A DNA stretch of 6,472 nucleotides from CAZBZG01 sp964496245 (lineage in GTDB: Bacteria; Planctomycetota; SZUA-567): contig CAZBZG010000268.1 of assembly GCA_964496245.1 (NCBI GenBank), positions 1 to 6,472 of the forward strand. The letters run 5' to 3'. A model generated the notes under the pieces. It searched no databases, was not told the DNA's origin, and worked only from the letters and a program-made list of their open reading frames with translations. The translations under genes and the position numbers were made by a program. Positions within the stretch are counted from its first letter, which is position 1, and each line of letters begins with the position of its first letter. This document shows, one piece after another, positions 1 through 5,845 of the stretch.

Positions 1-320
1 TGGCCTACCACTGGCCGGGCAACGTGCGCGAGCTCGAGAACTGCATCGAGCGGGCGGTACTCGTCACCACCGACCACGTGATCCACGGGCATCATCTGCC
101 CCCCAGTCTCCAGACCGCGGAGGAGAGCGACACCAGGCCACGGGGCACGCTCCAGGAAATGCTCGACAACTACGAACGGGAGATCCTGCTCGACGCGTTG
201 AAGAGCGCCCGCGGCAACCGCGCACGGGCGGCGCGGGCGCTGGGCGTAACCGAACGGATCATGGGGCTGCGCGTGCAGAAGCACGGCATCGATGCCCGGC
301 GGTTTCGCGCGAAGGGGTGA
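1..320 (+). CDS. Sigma54-dependent transcriptional activator, NifA/AnfA-like, C-terminal fragment
   Basis: The 5' end lies outside the window; the reading frame begins at base 3 and gives 105 residues up to a TGA at 318-320. The fragment opens with AYHWPGNVRELENCIERAVL, the end of the AAA+ domain with the GNVREL motif shared by NtrC/NifA-family bacterial enhancer-binding proteins. A variable linker follows, then a C-terminal Fis-type helix-turn-helix (GNRARAARALGVTERIMGLRVQKHGID). Such proteins hydrolyse ATP to open sigma54 RNA polymerase promoters from upstream sites. The phrases VIHGHHLPPSLQT and TERIMGLRVQKHGID, with the ending ARRFR, are as I remember NifA, AnfA and VnfA, whereas most NtrC-like proteins have an R-T-L-Y-R-K-L type recognition helix. 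The sigma54-activator call is firm. The nitrogen-fixation subtype is likely but rests on memory of the family, and the sensory N-terminus that would confirm it (GAF domain) is missing. An ABC importer operon on the same strand follows after about 950 bp. Confidence 0.85.
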   Translation, partial: AYHWPGNVRELENCIERAVLVTTDHVIHGHHLPPSLQTAEESDTRPRGTLQEMLDNYEREILLDALKSARGNRARAARALGVTERIMGLRVQKHGIDARRFRAKG

Positions 321-371
321 GAAGCGGATCCCGTCCGCCGCCACGTTTGCGGATCGACACCGGCGGATGCG

Positions 372-492
372 GGTGCCATGCCCACCCTTTGGTGGGCCTG
401 CCTCCTCCCTGGCAGGAGGCAAGGATCCATGAGCGATCGCGGTTCTGCGACGGAGAGGGACCGCATGCCCACCCAAGGGTGGGCAGGGCACC
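372..492. repeat. REP/MITE-like palindromic element bounded by 16-bp inverted repeats
   Basis: Bases 372-387 (GGTGCCATGCCCACCC) and 477-492 (GGGTGGGCAGGGCACC) are inverted repeats matching at 15 of 16 positions, giving a 121-bp unit. Three perfect hairpins lie inside. GCCCACC 380-386 pairs with GGTGGGC 391-397 around a CTTT loop. GCCTCCT 400-406 pairs with AGGAGGC 414-420. TGCCCACCC 466-474 pairs with GGGTGGGCA 477-485 around AA. The first and third hairpins are two copies of the same CCCACC/GGTGGG palindrome, an arrangement like paired REP units (BIMEs) or a non-autonomous mobile element. I see no clear target-site duplication and no transposase. Placement just after a gene in an intergenic gap is typical of such elements. 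Confidence 0.55.
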
Positions 493-839
493 TTACACAT
501 CCACCCAACGCTGCATCCGTTGGTTGCGGGAGACTTGCGTGGTAGCCGGGCGACAGCCCCGGCGCGTCGCGGATTGGATCGCGCGGCCACATTTCCCTCG
601 CGGTCTTCGCATGCGCGGTATAGGCTGCGAAAGGGATGCAGAGGGGATGCGAGCGCCCGTTGCTGGCGTGCCCCGCGCGGGCAAGGGCTTTCCCCGCACG
701 GTCGGGCCTGACGCCAACCGGTGGCTGCCTCTCTCCCTTGCGAGTGCTGCGTTCGGCTTGGGCGTGACCCTACTGTTGCGGCTCGTGTACGCCCCCGAAG
801 TCTTTGGCCTGCCGTAGACGGGGCCCGCCAAGAACCGCC

Positions 840-868
840 TTGACGACATTTGGCTTGGGCGCTAGGAT
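840..868 (+). promoter_or_regulatory. Sigma70-type promoter candidate for the importer operon
   Basis: TTGACG (840-845, 5 of 6 to consensus) and TAGGAT (863-868, 4 of 6) are separated by 17 bp, the optimal spacing. Transcription would begin near 875, giving a leader of roughly 395 nt before the binding-protein start at 1270. A weaker alternative lies at 1108-1137 (TTGACC, 18 bp, CATACG). In GC-rich DNA a match this good is uncommon but not decisive. Confidence 0.4.
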
Positions 869-1039
869 CGTGCGCCGTGCTCGGACAGCGCGGCTGGCGG
901 GGCAGGGCTCGGGAGCCGCGCGCGCGGGGAACCCATGGACGGCACCTTTGCACGCGGACGAATCGAAACCCGCGCCGGCCCTAGCGACCGGTGGCGGCTC
1001 CGTTTCCCGCCGGGTAGCGTCCCCGCCGCCCTGCAGTTC

Positions 1040-1090
1040 GAATACGGCTGAGCCGTCTCCTTCGCGTATTCCGGGGGAATACAGGCTCAG
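1040..1090 (+). promoter_or_regulatory. Compound hairpin with competing pairings in the importer leader
   Basis: A perfect hairpin, GTATTCC (1066-1072), loop GGG, GGAATAC (1076-1082), is enclosed by a second perfect stem, CTGAGCC (1048-1054) with GGCTCAG (1084-1090). Two further pairings compete with these. GAATACG (1040-1046) is the perfect complement of CGTATTC (1065-1071), and ACGGCT (1044-1049) pairs with AGCCGT (1051-1056). The 5' strand of the inner hairpin and both sides of the outer stem can therefore be taken by alternative partners. This is the usual logic of an attenuator or riboswitch-like leader. The same block can instead be read as GAATAC-type protein-binding half-sites. No T-run follows, so a simple intrinsic terminator is unlikely. 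Confidence 0.4.
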
Positions 1091-1155
1091 CTTTGCATCC
1101 GCTCCGCTTGACCCACCTGCATCCCATCCGGCATACGCAATCGGCAGCCGCCATT

Positions 1156-1199
1156 GGACGCCCGGCGGCCGGCGGGTGTGGATAGGGGCCGGGGCGTCC
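1156..1199 (+). promoter_or_regulatory. GC-rich leader hairpin upstream of the binding-protein gene
   Basis: GGACGCCC (1156-1163) pairs perfectly with GGGCGTCC (1192-1199). After a two-base bulge (GG, 1164-1165), CGGCC (1166-1170) pairs with GGCCG (1187-1191), leaving a 16-nt loop (1171-1186). This is 13 G/C-rich base pairs, ending about 70 bases before the start codon. It may stabilise the mRNA or shape the leader. Chance pairing is easier in GC-rich DNA, so the functional claim is tentative. Confidence 0.35.
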
Positions 1200-1269
1200 C
1201 GGGCACTGAGTACAGCCCATTGCTCCAGGTTCGGCAGAGGACCGAGAGCAGCAGAGGAGAGAGCAGGCA

Positions 1270-2397
1270 ATGAAAAGACGAATCGTCGCATGGGTATGGG
1301 TGGCGCTAACGGGCCTGTCCGCCGGCCAAGCCGGGGAGCGGACGCTCTTGCGCGTGGGGCACGTGGGTCACGATCATCATATCGCGCTCTTCATCGCCGC
1401 GGATCGGGGTGAGAAGCTCAGGGACGCGTCGGGCGGCGTCTGGTTCAAGGAGCTCAAGCGTTTCCAGGTCTACGAACTCCGCAAAGACGGGAACGTGCTC
1501 GCCCAGGTCATGCTGAAGAAGGTGGGCGGCGGGGCCAACATGCCCGCGGGTCTCGCACGGAACGAGATCGAGGTGGGTCTCGGCGGGGTGGCGGCCACGG
1601 TGGCGGCCATCGACAAGGGGGCGACCTTCAAGATCATCGCGCCCTGCAACTGCGATGGCGACATGCTCCTGGTGCGGCCCGACTTCCCGGCCAAGGACTG
1701 GCCAACGTTCCTCGCGGCCGTGCGCGACGCCGAGGCGCCCGTCAAGATCGGGTACAAGGCGCCGCGCGCCGTGGCCTACCTGATCTTCATGGCCGCGCTC
1801 AAGGCCTCGGGCGTCACGTACGGCCCCAAGGCGGTGGACGAGGCGGGCCAGCCCGTGCAGGTCGTGCTCGTCAACCTGCAGAAGGGCTCCAACATGGCGC
1901 CGAGTCTGCAGGCCGACCTGGTCGACGGGATCGTCATGAACCAGCCGGTCGTGGCCGTGGCCGCGCACAAGAAGCTCGGACGCGTGATCGCCGACCTCTG
2001 CGACCTGCCGCCCGAAGGCCAGTGGGCGAATCACCCCTGCTGTTGCGTGGTGGCCTCGGCCGAGGCGCTCGCCGACAAGGCGGAGGCGGTCGAGGCGTTG
2101 TTGCAAGCCATTGTCGCGGGGGGACGCTTCATCGCGTCCGACCCGAAACAGGCCATCCAGATTGCGGCCGCGTGGACCAAGAAGCCGCTGGCCGTGGAGC
2201 AGAAAAGCATTCCGACCGTGACCTACGTGACCGTGCCCGGCACGGAATGGCGCCAGGGCATGCGTACGTGGTTCGCCATGATGAAGGACCTCGGCCAGTT
2301 TACGAAGCGGCTCAAGGACAAGACGCCCGAAGAGATGCATGCGCTCGTCAGCGACTACACCCTGATCGAACGGGCGGCCGCGGCGGTGGCGGAGTAG
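1270..2397 (+). CDS. ABC transporter periplasmic substrate-binding protein, NitT/TauT family
   Basis: This 375-residue protein is the extracytoplasmic ligand-binding component of the importer encoded just downstream. Residues 1-21 form a Sec signal peptide (KRR, then a hydrophobic core, cleavage likely after GQA). There is no lipobox Cys, so the protein should be soluble in the periplasm. The mature part has the NrtA/SsuA/TauA two-lobe pattern: LLRVGHVGHDHHIALFIAAD (26-45), the GEIEVGLGG-like segment NEIEVGLGGVAA (98-109), VKIGYKAPRAVA (158-169), and VDGIVMNQPVVAVA (218-231) in the second lobe. Unusual features are His31, His34, His36 and His37 at the mature start, Cys126 and Cys128 (CNCDGD), Cys244, and three consecutive cysteines 257-259 (HPCCCV). 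These suggest that the ligand is not ordinary taurine or nitrate, and metal or thiol chemistry is possible. A GAGGAG site about 10 bases upstream supports the start. The gene leads an operon with the permease and ATPase. Family assignment is firm; ligand unknown. Confidence 0.88.
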   Translation: MKRRIVAWVWVALTGLSAGQAGERTLLRVGHVGHDHHIALFIAADRGEKLRDASGGVWFKELKRFQVYELRKDGNVLAQVMLKKVGGGANMPAGLARNEIEVGLGGVAATVAAIDKGATFKIIAPCNCDGDMLLVRPDFPAKDWPTFLAAVRDAEAPVKIGYKAPRAVAYLIFMAALKASGVTYGPKAVDEAGQPVQVVLVNLQKGSNMAPSLQADLVDGIVMNQPVVAVAAHKKLGRVIADLCDLPPEGQWANHPCCCVVASAEALADKAEAVEALLQAIVAGGRFIASDPKQAIQIAAAWTKKPLAVEQKSIPTVTYVTVPGTEWRQGMRTWFAMMKDLGQFTKRLKDKTPEEMHALVSDYTLIERAAAAVAE

Positions 2398-2406
2398 GCA
2401 TCGGCG

Positions 2407-2440
2407 GCTGCGAGGGCCGAGGTCCCCTTCGGCCCGCAGC
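2407..2440 (+). promoter_or_regulatory. Intercistronic hairpin between binding-protein and permease genes
   Basis: GCTGC (2407-2411) pairs with GCAGC (2436-2440) and, after a two-base bulge (GA), GGGCCGA (2414-2420) pairs with TCGGCCC (2429-2435) around an 8-nt loop. The hairpin begins 9 bases after the binding-protein stop and ends directly at the permease ribosome-binding site (GGAG, 2441-2444). No T-run follows, so it is probably not a full terminator. Hairpins here are known in other ABC operons (for example malE-malF) to protect the upstream mRNA, so that binding protein is made in excess over permease. Here that role is inferred. Confidence 0.5.
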
Positions 2441-2451
2441 GGAGAACGCGC

Positions 2452-3294
2452 ATGGCGCGATGGATGCGACGAATCCTGCTGGGGCTTATCGCCCCGGCGC
2501 TCGTGGTGATGGTCTGGCACGCGCTCGCCAGCCGCGCGGGGGAGATCGTCTTCCCCCCGCTCGGCGCGGTGTGGGACGTGGTTGCGCATCCGGCCGCCGA
2601 ACCGAACGTCATCGACGCCCCGTCGCTCGGCTTTTCCGCACTCACGAGCGTGCTGCGCGTGCTGATCGGATTCGCGCTGGCGGCCGTCCTCGCCGTGCCG
2701 CTCGGGGTCGTCATGGGGCGCGTGCGCGCGGTGCACGAACTCCTGGCGCCCGGCTTCACCATGCTGCGGGTGGTCTGCCCCATCGCGTGGCTGCCCGTGG
2801 CCATTGTGCTCATCGGCGACGTTTCGGTGAGTCGCGTCGTCTGGGGCGAGGCCGACGCCTGGAAGCACGAGGTCCTGCACCACGTTCAGCTGGCCATGAT
2901 CGCGATCATCGCCCTGGGGGCGTTCTTTCCCGTGCTGCTCGCGGCCGCGGGCGGGGCCCGCGCGGTGCGGACCGCGCTCCTCGAGAGCGCCGGCCTGATG
3001 GGCGCGAGCGCCTGGCAGACCTTCTGGCACGTCACCCTCCCCCACGCCCTGCCGTCCATCGTCAACGGCATGCGCGTGGGACTGGGCATCGCGTGGATGG
3101 TGATCGTGGCCGCCGAGCTCTACCCCGGAACGCTCAGCGGCCTGGGCTACACCATCTGGGTGAGCCACGAGGCCGCACAATACGAGTATGCGTTCGCGGC
3201 CATCCTCTACATCATGGGCATCGGCGTGGTGGCGAATGGCATCCTCTATGCGGTGGAGATCCGTGTGGGGCACTGGCAGGCGGAGCAGCGATGA
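2452..3294 (+). CDS. ABC transporter permease, NitT/TauT (SsuC/TauC-like) family
   Basis: A 280-residue inner-membrane subunit that forms the translocation channel. Hydrophobic segments lie at about residues 7-27, 64-88, 103-123, 146-168, 207-222 and 248-270, consistent with the six-helix MetI-like fold. The cytoplasmic EAA loop that docks on the ATPase is clear at 178-197: ESA, Gly184, then V-T-L-P, matching the EAA-X3-G-X9-I-X-L-P pattern. Between the third and fourth hydrophobic segments the stretch at about 121-146 (rich in charged residues, with Trp131, Trp137 and His139/143/144) is longer than the short loop usual in this family. GGAG at 2441-2444, seven bases before the ATG, supports the start. 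The stop overlaps the ATPase start as ATGA, so the two are translationally coupled. Substrate cannot be read from the permease. Confidence 0.9.
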   Translation: MARWMRRILLGLIAPALVVMVWHALASRAGEIVFPPLGAVWDVVAHPAAEPNVIDAPSLGFSALTSVLRVLIGFALAAVLAVPLGVVMGRVRAVHELLAPGFTMLRVVCPIAWLPVAIVLIGDVSVSRVVWGEADAWKHEVLHHVQLAMIAIIALGAFFPVLLAAAGGARAVRTALLESAGLMGASAWQTFWHVTLPHALPSIVNGMRVGLGIAWMVIVAAELYPGTLSGLGYTIWVSHEAAQYEYAFAAILYIMGIGVVANGILYAVEIRVGHWQAEQR

Positions 3295-4070
3295 CGGAAC
3301 CCGCATTCGACTTCGCAAAAGCGGTCAAGGCGTTCCGCGTTGCAGCTGGCCAGACGGTGCGAGCGCTGGACGGGTTGACCTGCCGGGGCGCCACAGGCGC
3401 GATCACGTGCCTGGTCGGGCCCACGGGCTGCGGCAAGACCACGGCCCTGCGCATGGCGGCCGGTCTCGCGGCTCCGGACGAGGGACGCGTGCGCGTGCAC
3501 GGGATCTCGCCGGTGGACGCCTGCCGGACGCTCGGCTACATCCCGCAGCAGCACACGCTCTTTCCCTGGCTGCGCATCCAGGACAACGTGGCATTCCCTC
3601 TGCGCATGCGGGGCGTCGGCCGGGCCGAACGACGGCGGCAAGCCGATGAGCTCCTCGCGCGCGTGGGGCTCGCAGGTCGCGGCCGGGCCCATCCCCACGA
3701 GTGCTCCGGCGGCATGCAGCAGCGGGTCATGCTGGCCCGGCAGCTCGCCACCGGCGCCACGCACTGGCTGCTGGACGAGCCCTTTGCTTCGCTGGACGAA
3801 CGCACGCGGCATCACCTTCAGCATCTCCTGCTGGAGCTGCGCCGGGATCGGGATCTCTCGATCCTCTTCGTGACCCACAGCATCGAAGAGGCCGTGTTCC
3901 TGGCCGACCGCATCGTACTCCTCAGTCCGGGACCCGGCCGGGTCATCCACACGCTGGACCTGGCCGAAAACCGCCTGCGCGACCGCCTGTCCACCGCCTT
4001 CGCCGGGCACATGGAGAGCGTTCGCCGCTCTCTCGAGAGCGCCATTCGGGTCCCGTGCGGCGGCGGCTGA
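3291..4070 (+). CDS. ABC transporter ATP-binding protein, NitT/TauT (SsuB/TauB-like) family
   Basis: A 259-residue cytoplasmic ATPase that energises the importer; its length is normal for the family. Visible motifs in order are Walker A GPTGCGKTT (43-51), Q-loop IPQQ (84-87), signature CSGGMQQR (138-145), Walker B HWLLDEP (158-164), D-loop SLDE (167-170) and switch His196 in FVTHSIEEA. All catalytic residues are present. The first signature residue is Cys138 rather than the usual Leu, which is tolerated in some ABC proteins. The frame is open far upstream, but the start at 3291 is chosen because it gives the normal N-terminus, overlaps the permease stop by 4 bp (ATGA), and has GGAG at 3282-3285 in front. 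The C-terminal tail after about residue 222 is predicted helical, as in SsuB/TauB. No terminator is evident after the stop. Confidence 0.93.
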   Translation: MTEPAFDFAKAVKAFRVAAGQTVRALDGLTCRGATGAITCLVGPTGCGKTTALRMAAGLAAPDEGRVRVHGISPVDACRTLGYIPQQHTLFPWLRIQDNVAFPLRMRGVGRAERRRQADELLARVGLAGRGRAHPHECSGGMQQRVMLARQLATGATHWLLDEPFASLDERTRHHLQHLLLELRRDRDLSILFVTHSIEEAVFLADRIVLLSPGPGRVIHTLDLAENRLRDRLSTAFAGHMESVRRSLESAIRVPCGGG

Positions 4071-4078
4071 TTTGCCCC

Positions 4079-4108
4079 TTGACAAATCCGTCCGCTCGGC
4101 CTGAAAAT
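4079..4108 (+). promoter_or_regulatory. Sigma70-type promoter candidate for the 525-residue exported protein gene
   Basis: A perfect TTGACA (4079-4084) begins nine bases after the ATPase stop, and GAAAAT (4103-4108, 4 of 6 to TATAAT) follows after 18 bp. It would start a transcript near 4115 with a leader of about 110 nt. It suggests that the genes from 4225 on are transcribed apart from the importer operon. Confidence 0.45.
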
Positions 4109-4224
4109 GGAGCGCGAGGCGCTGTCGGACAAGGACGTCTTAGCTTGTCTTTGCACGGCCGCGAAAAGGCGGGACCATTCCCGTAGGTCGAAGAAGATCA
4201 CGCACCGAAACAAGGAGGAGTCCC

Positions 4225-5802
4225 ATGACAACGCAGTTGCGGACCGGGAACATCGCATGCGCACTGATCGGCGTCTGGCTTGCGCTCCATGCTGTCCCGC
4301 CCGTCCGGGCGGGCGAGGAGGCGGAAGCGCGAGCCGAAGCAGGTGAAGAAGAGATGGAGCCCGCTCGCGAAGAGGCCGCCCGGGCGGCCGCTGAGAACGG
4401 AGAACCAGCCGAAGCGGAAGACGCGGACGCAGAGGCACGCGCGGCCGAAGACGCGGACGCGCAAGCAGAAGCTGTGCGGGCAGACGCCGCGCAGGACGAC
4501 GCGCATGCAGAAGCGGCTGCGGAACATCCAACGCCCGAGGCCGGCGCTGAAAAGGAGAAGAAGGATCCCGGCGGCCAGAAGCCTGAAGCTGAGAAGATGC
4601 CGGCGAAGGAGTCCGAGAAGCAGCCAAAGAAGCAGGTCGAGAAGCAACCGGAGAAGAAGCCGGCCGTCCGCGTGAGAGAACCCGTGCATTTCTCCATGGA
4701 CAAGCCCAAGCCCTGGAGCATTCCGAACTGGTGCGACGGGGGTGCGCTCGCGCCAGCCAAGACGAGCAAGACCGAAGGAGAAGCCGGCCTGCGCATGGTG
4801 GCCAAGCGGCCCAAGCAGGGCAAGCTGGTGTTGGGACGGGCGGTCAAGGATCTGCACCTGGAAGACTTTTCCAGAGCAACGGTCGATGTGCTTGTGGAAC
4901 AGGAACGCTCCTGTCCCGCGCTGCTCACCCTCGCGTTTCAGCTTCCCGGCGACGCCGGTTGGGTGGAGAGCCCGCCGCGCCTGCTCGAACAGGGGTGGAA
5001 CGAGGGCATCGCATTCGATTTGTACGAGCCCGCGTGGAAGAGCAAGGCCACGAAGTGGACCTACAAGACCACACCGCTCGGCAAGGGCAAGCCCGGACAC
5101 GTCTATCTTCTGGTCCACGGCCTCGACTACCAGGAATCCGTGGTCCTGGACAACCTGCGCCTGGCGCTCGCGGAGGGCGAGGCCAAGGTGCCTGAGGATG
5201 CCGCGCTCGCGGGCGAGGCGGGACGCCTGCCCGCCGTGGAAACCCGCAAGCAGGAGACGGTCGATCTGACCCGGGCGGATCAGATCCGGGCGTATGTCTG
5301 TGAGACGCTCAATTCGTACGCCGCGAGCCTGCAGCGGGCTGGGCGGGCGGAAGAGGCCCAGCGCATCGCCCGCGTCGTGTCGAAAGCGGCTGAGAGCGAC
5401 CTGGTGGCACGGGCCATGCCGGTGCCGAAACCCAAGAAGCCGGCCAAGCCCAAGCCCGACAAGCCGAAGAAGCCCGAAGCAAAGAAGCCCGAACCGAAGA
5501 AGACCGAACCGAAGCCACGCCAGGCCAAGAGGACGGAGCCCGCGAAGCCGGAACCCGCGGTTGCCGGCCAAGCCTTGCGGATCCGGGTCCCGGCCTCCGG
5601 CAACGTGGAGCTGGAGGGAAAGCCCATGCGCACCTACTTCCTCAAGTTCCGCCTGCGGGCCTTGGCGGAGAAGGACGCCGACCGGCCGGTGCGCATCGGG
5701 TATGAACCGGGTACGGTCCTCGCCAAGGTCACCAAGGTGCAGACGCTTTGCAAGGACGCGGGGTTCTCTGACGTGAAGCTTGTGGAGGCGTCCGGCGAAT
5801 AG
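4225..5802 (+). CDS. Exported multidomain protein with Lys/Pro-rich linker and ExbD/TolR-like C-terminal domain
   Basis: A 525-residue protein that I do not recognise as a named family. Residues 1-29 form a signal peptide or single membrane anchor, with possible cleavage after VRA. Residues 30-112 are acidic Ala/Glu-rich low complexity, including a 10-residue repeat with EDADA at 65-69 and 75-79. Residues 110-148 are Lys/Glu/Pro-rich. Residues 153-315 look like a beta-sandwich: Trp/Gly positions such as GWN (257-259), a FDL strand and an ending VVLDNLRL, a pattern I associate with carbohydrate-binding or galactose-binding-like domains. Residues 345-395 are helical, with a TPR-like ring (SLQRAGRAEEAQRIA). 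Residues 399-445 are KP/EP repeats like the TonB periplasmic linker. Residues 450-521 (LRIRVPASGNVELEGKP ... PVRIGYEPG ... LCKDAGFSDVKLVEA) follow the beta-beta-alpha-beta-alpha-beta order of the ExbD/TolR periplasmic domain. A near-perfect Shine-Dalgarno (AAGGAGGAG, 4212-4220) fixes the start. Function is unknown; a periplasmic, cell-envelope role is inferred. Confidence 0.85.
   Translation: MTTQLRTGNIACALIGVWLALHAVPPVRAGEEAEARAEAGEEEMEPAREEAARAAAENGEPAEAEDADAEARAAEDADAQAEAVRADAAQDDAHAEAAAEHPTPEAGAEKEKKDPGGQKPEAEKMPAKESEKQPKKQVEKQPEKKPAVRVREPVHFSMDKPKPWSIPNWCDGGALAPAKTSKTEGEAGLRMVAKRPKQGKLVLGRAVKDLHLEDFSRATVDVLVEQERSCPALLTLAFQLPGDAGWVESPPRLLEQGWNEGIAFDLYEPAWKSKATKWTYKTTPLGKGKPGHVYLLVHGLDYQESVVLDNLRLALAEGEAKVPEDAALAGEAGRLPAVETRKQETVDLTRADQIRAYVCETLNSYAASLQRAGRAEEAQRIARVVSKAAESDLVARAMPVPKPKKPAKPKPDKPKKPEAKKPEPKKTEPKPRQAKRTEPAKPEPAVAGQALRIRVPASGNVELEGKPMRTYFLKFRLRALAEKDADRPVRIGYEPGTVLAKVTKVQTLCKDAGFSDVKLVEASGE
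4417..4460 (+). repeat. Direct repeat in the acidic low-complexity region
   Basis: The 14-mer GAAGACGCGGACGC occurs at 4417-4430 and again at 4447-4460, exactly ten codons apart and in frame. It encodes the repeated EDADA core of the Ala/Glu-rich segment of the exported protein. It is a mark of expansion by in-frame duplication and a possible site of length variation between strains. Confidence 0.6.
5419..5559 (+). repeat. Lys/Pro/Glu codon-repeat region encoding a TonB-like linker
   Basis: Degenerate in-frame repeats of AAG-CCC/CCG/GAA codons encode residues 399-445 of the exported protein, a run of KPKP, KPEP and KKPE units. Such segments are extended and rigid; in TonB a comparable segment spans the periplasm. 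The biased composition of this strand makes the stretch prone to slippage, so length polymorphism is plausible. Confidence 0.6.
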
Positions 5803-5845
5803 ACAGCGGTACAACAGGTTGCCGATCGACAACAAGGAGACGCCG

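Larger units (their letters stand above)
321..1269. other. Long non-coding gap between the activator and the importer operon
   Basis: About 950 bp with no gene I can support. Long open frames exist on both strands, as expected at this GC content. Their translations are Arg/Pro/Ala-rich, change character along their length, lack a convincing ribosome-binding site, and mostly run across the palindromic element at 372-492 or into the binding-protein gene. What I do see is this palindromic element, a short hairpin (CCAACG 505-510 with CGTTGG 518-523), a sigma70-like promoter candidate at 840-868, and two strongly self-complementary blocks at 1040-1090 and 1156-1199 that would lie in the mRNA leader of the importer. 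A 7-bp stem (334-340 with 361-367) lies just after the activator stop but has a 20-nt loop and no T-run, so I do not call it a terminator. Confidence 0.6.

Noticed and set aside
317..817. A 166-codon plus-strand open frame in the gap after the activator
   Set aside because: It runs through the palindromic element, which accounts for its repeated AHP-VG wording, and it has no ribosome-binding site and no consistent composition.
936..952. Sigma54-like promoter (TGG ... TTGCA) before the importer
   Set aside because: The GG-to-GC distance is 11 instead of the required 10 bases. Other candidates near 758-779 and 992-1006 also fail in spacing or lack the -12 GC. I found no TGT-N10-ACA NifA site in the parts of the gap I checked by eye; a computed scan is still needed.
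1031..1049. A tRNA T-loop-like string (GTTCGAATAC)
   Set aside because: The flanking five-base arms do not pair, and no acceptor or anticodon stem can be built around it.
493..1291. Minus-strand open frames of 118 and 173 codons in the gap
   Set aside because: Arg/Pro/Ala-rich translations without motifs; they overlap each other and one runs into the binding-protein gene. They are best explained by GC-rich non-coding DNA.
2022..3290. Long in-frame extension upstream of the ATPase start
   Set aside because: The same frame is open from 2022, but this part overlaps the binding-protein and permease genes and encodes Arg/Gly-rich sequence with no domain. The ATPase begins at 3291 with normal family length and an ATGA overlap.
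1306..3318. A 670-codon open frame on the minus strand opposite the importer genes
   Set aside because: Its product is Arg/His/Asp-rich with no domain pattern, and it lies opposite two clearly recognised transporter genes. This is the usual antisense mirror of high-GC codon bias.
4128..4151. Possible terminator: GACAAG/CTTGTC stem followed by TTT
   Set aside because: The stem is only 6 bp with a 10-nt loop and three T, and it lies downstream of a promoter candidate. Too weak to call.
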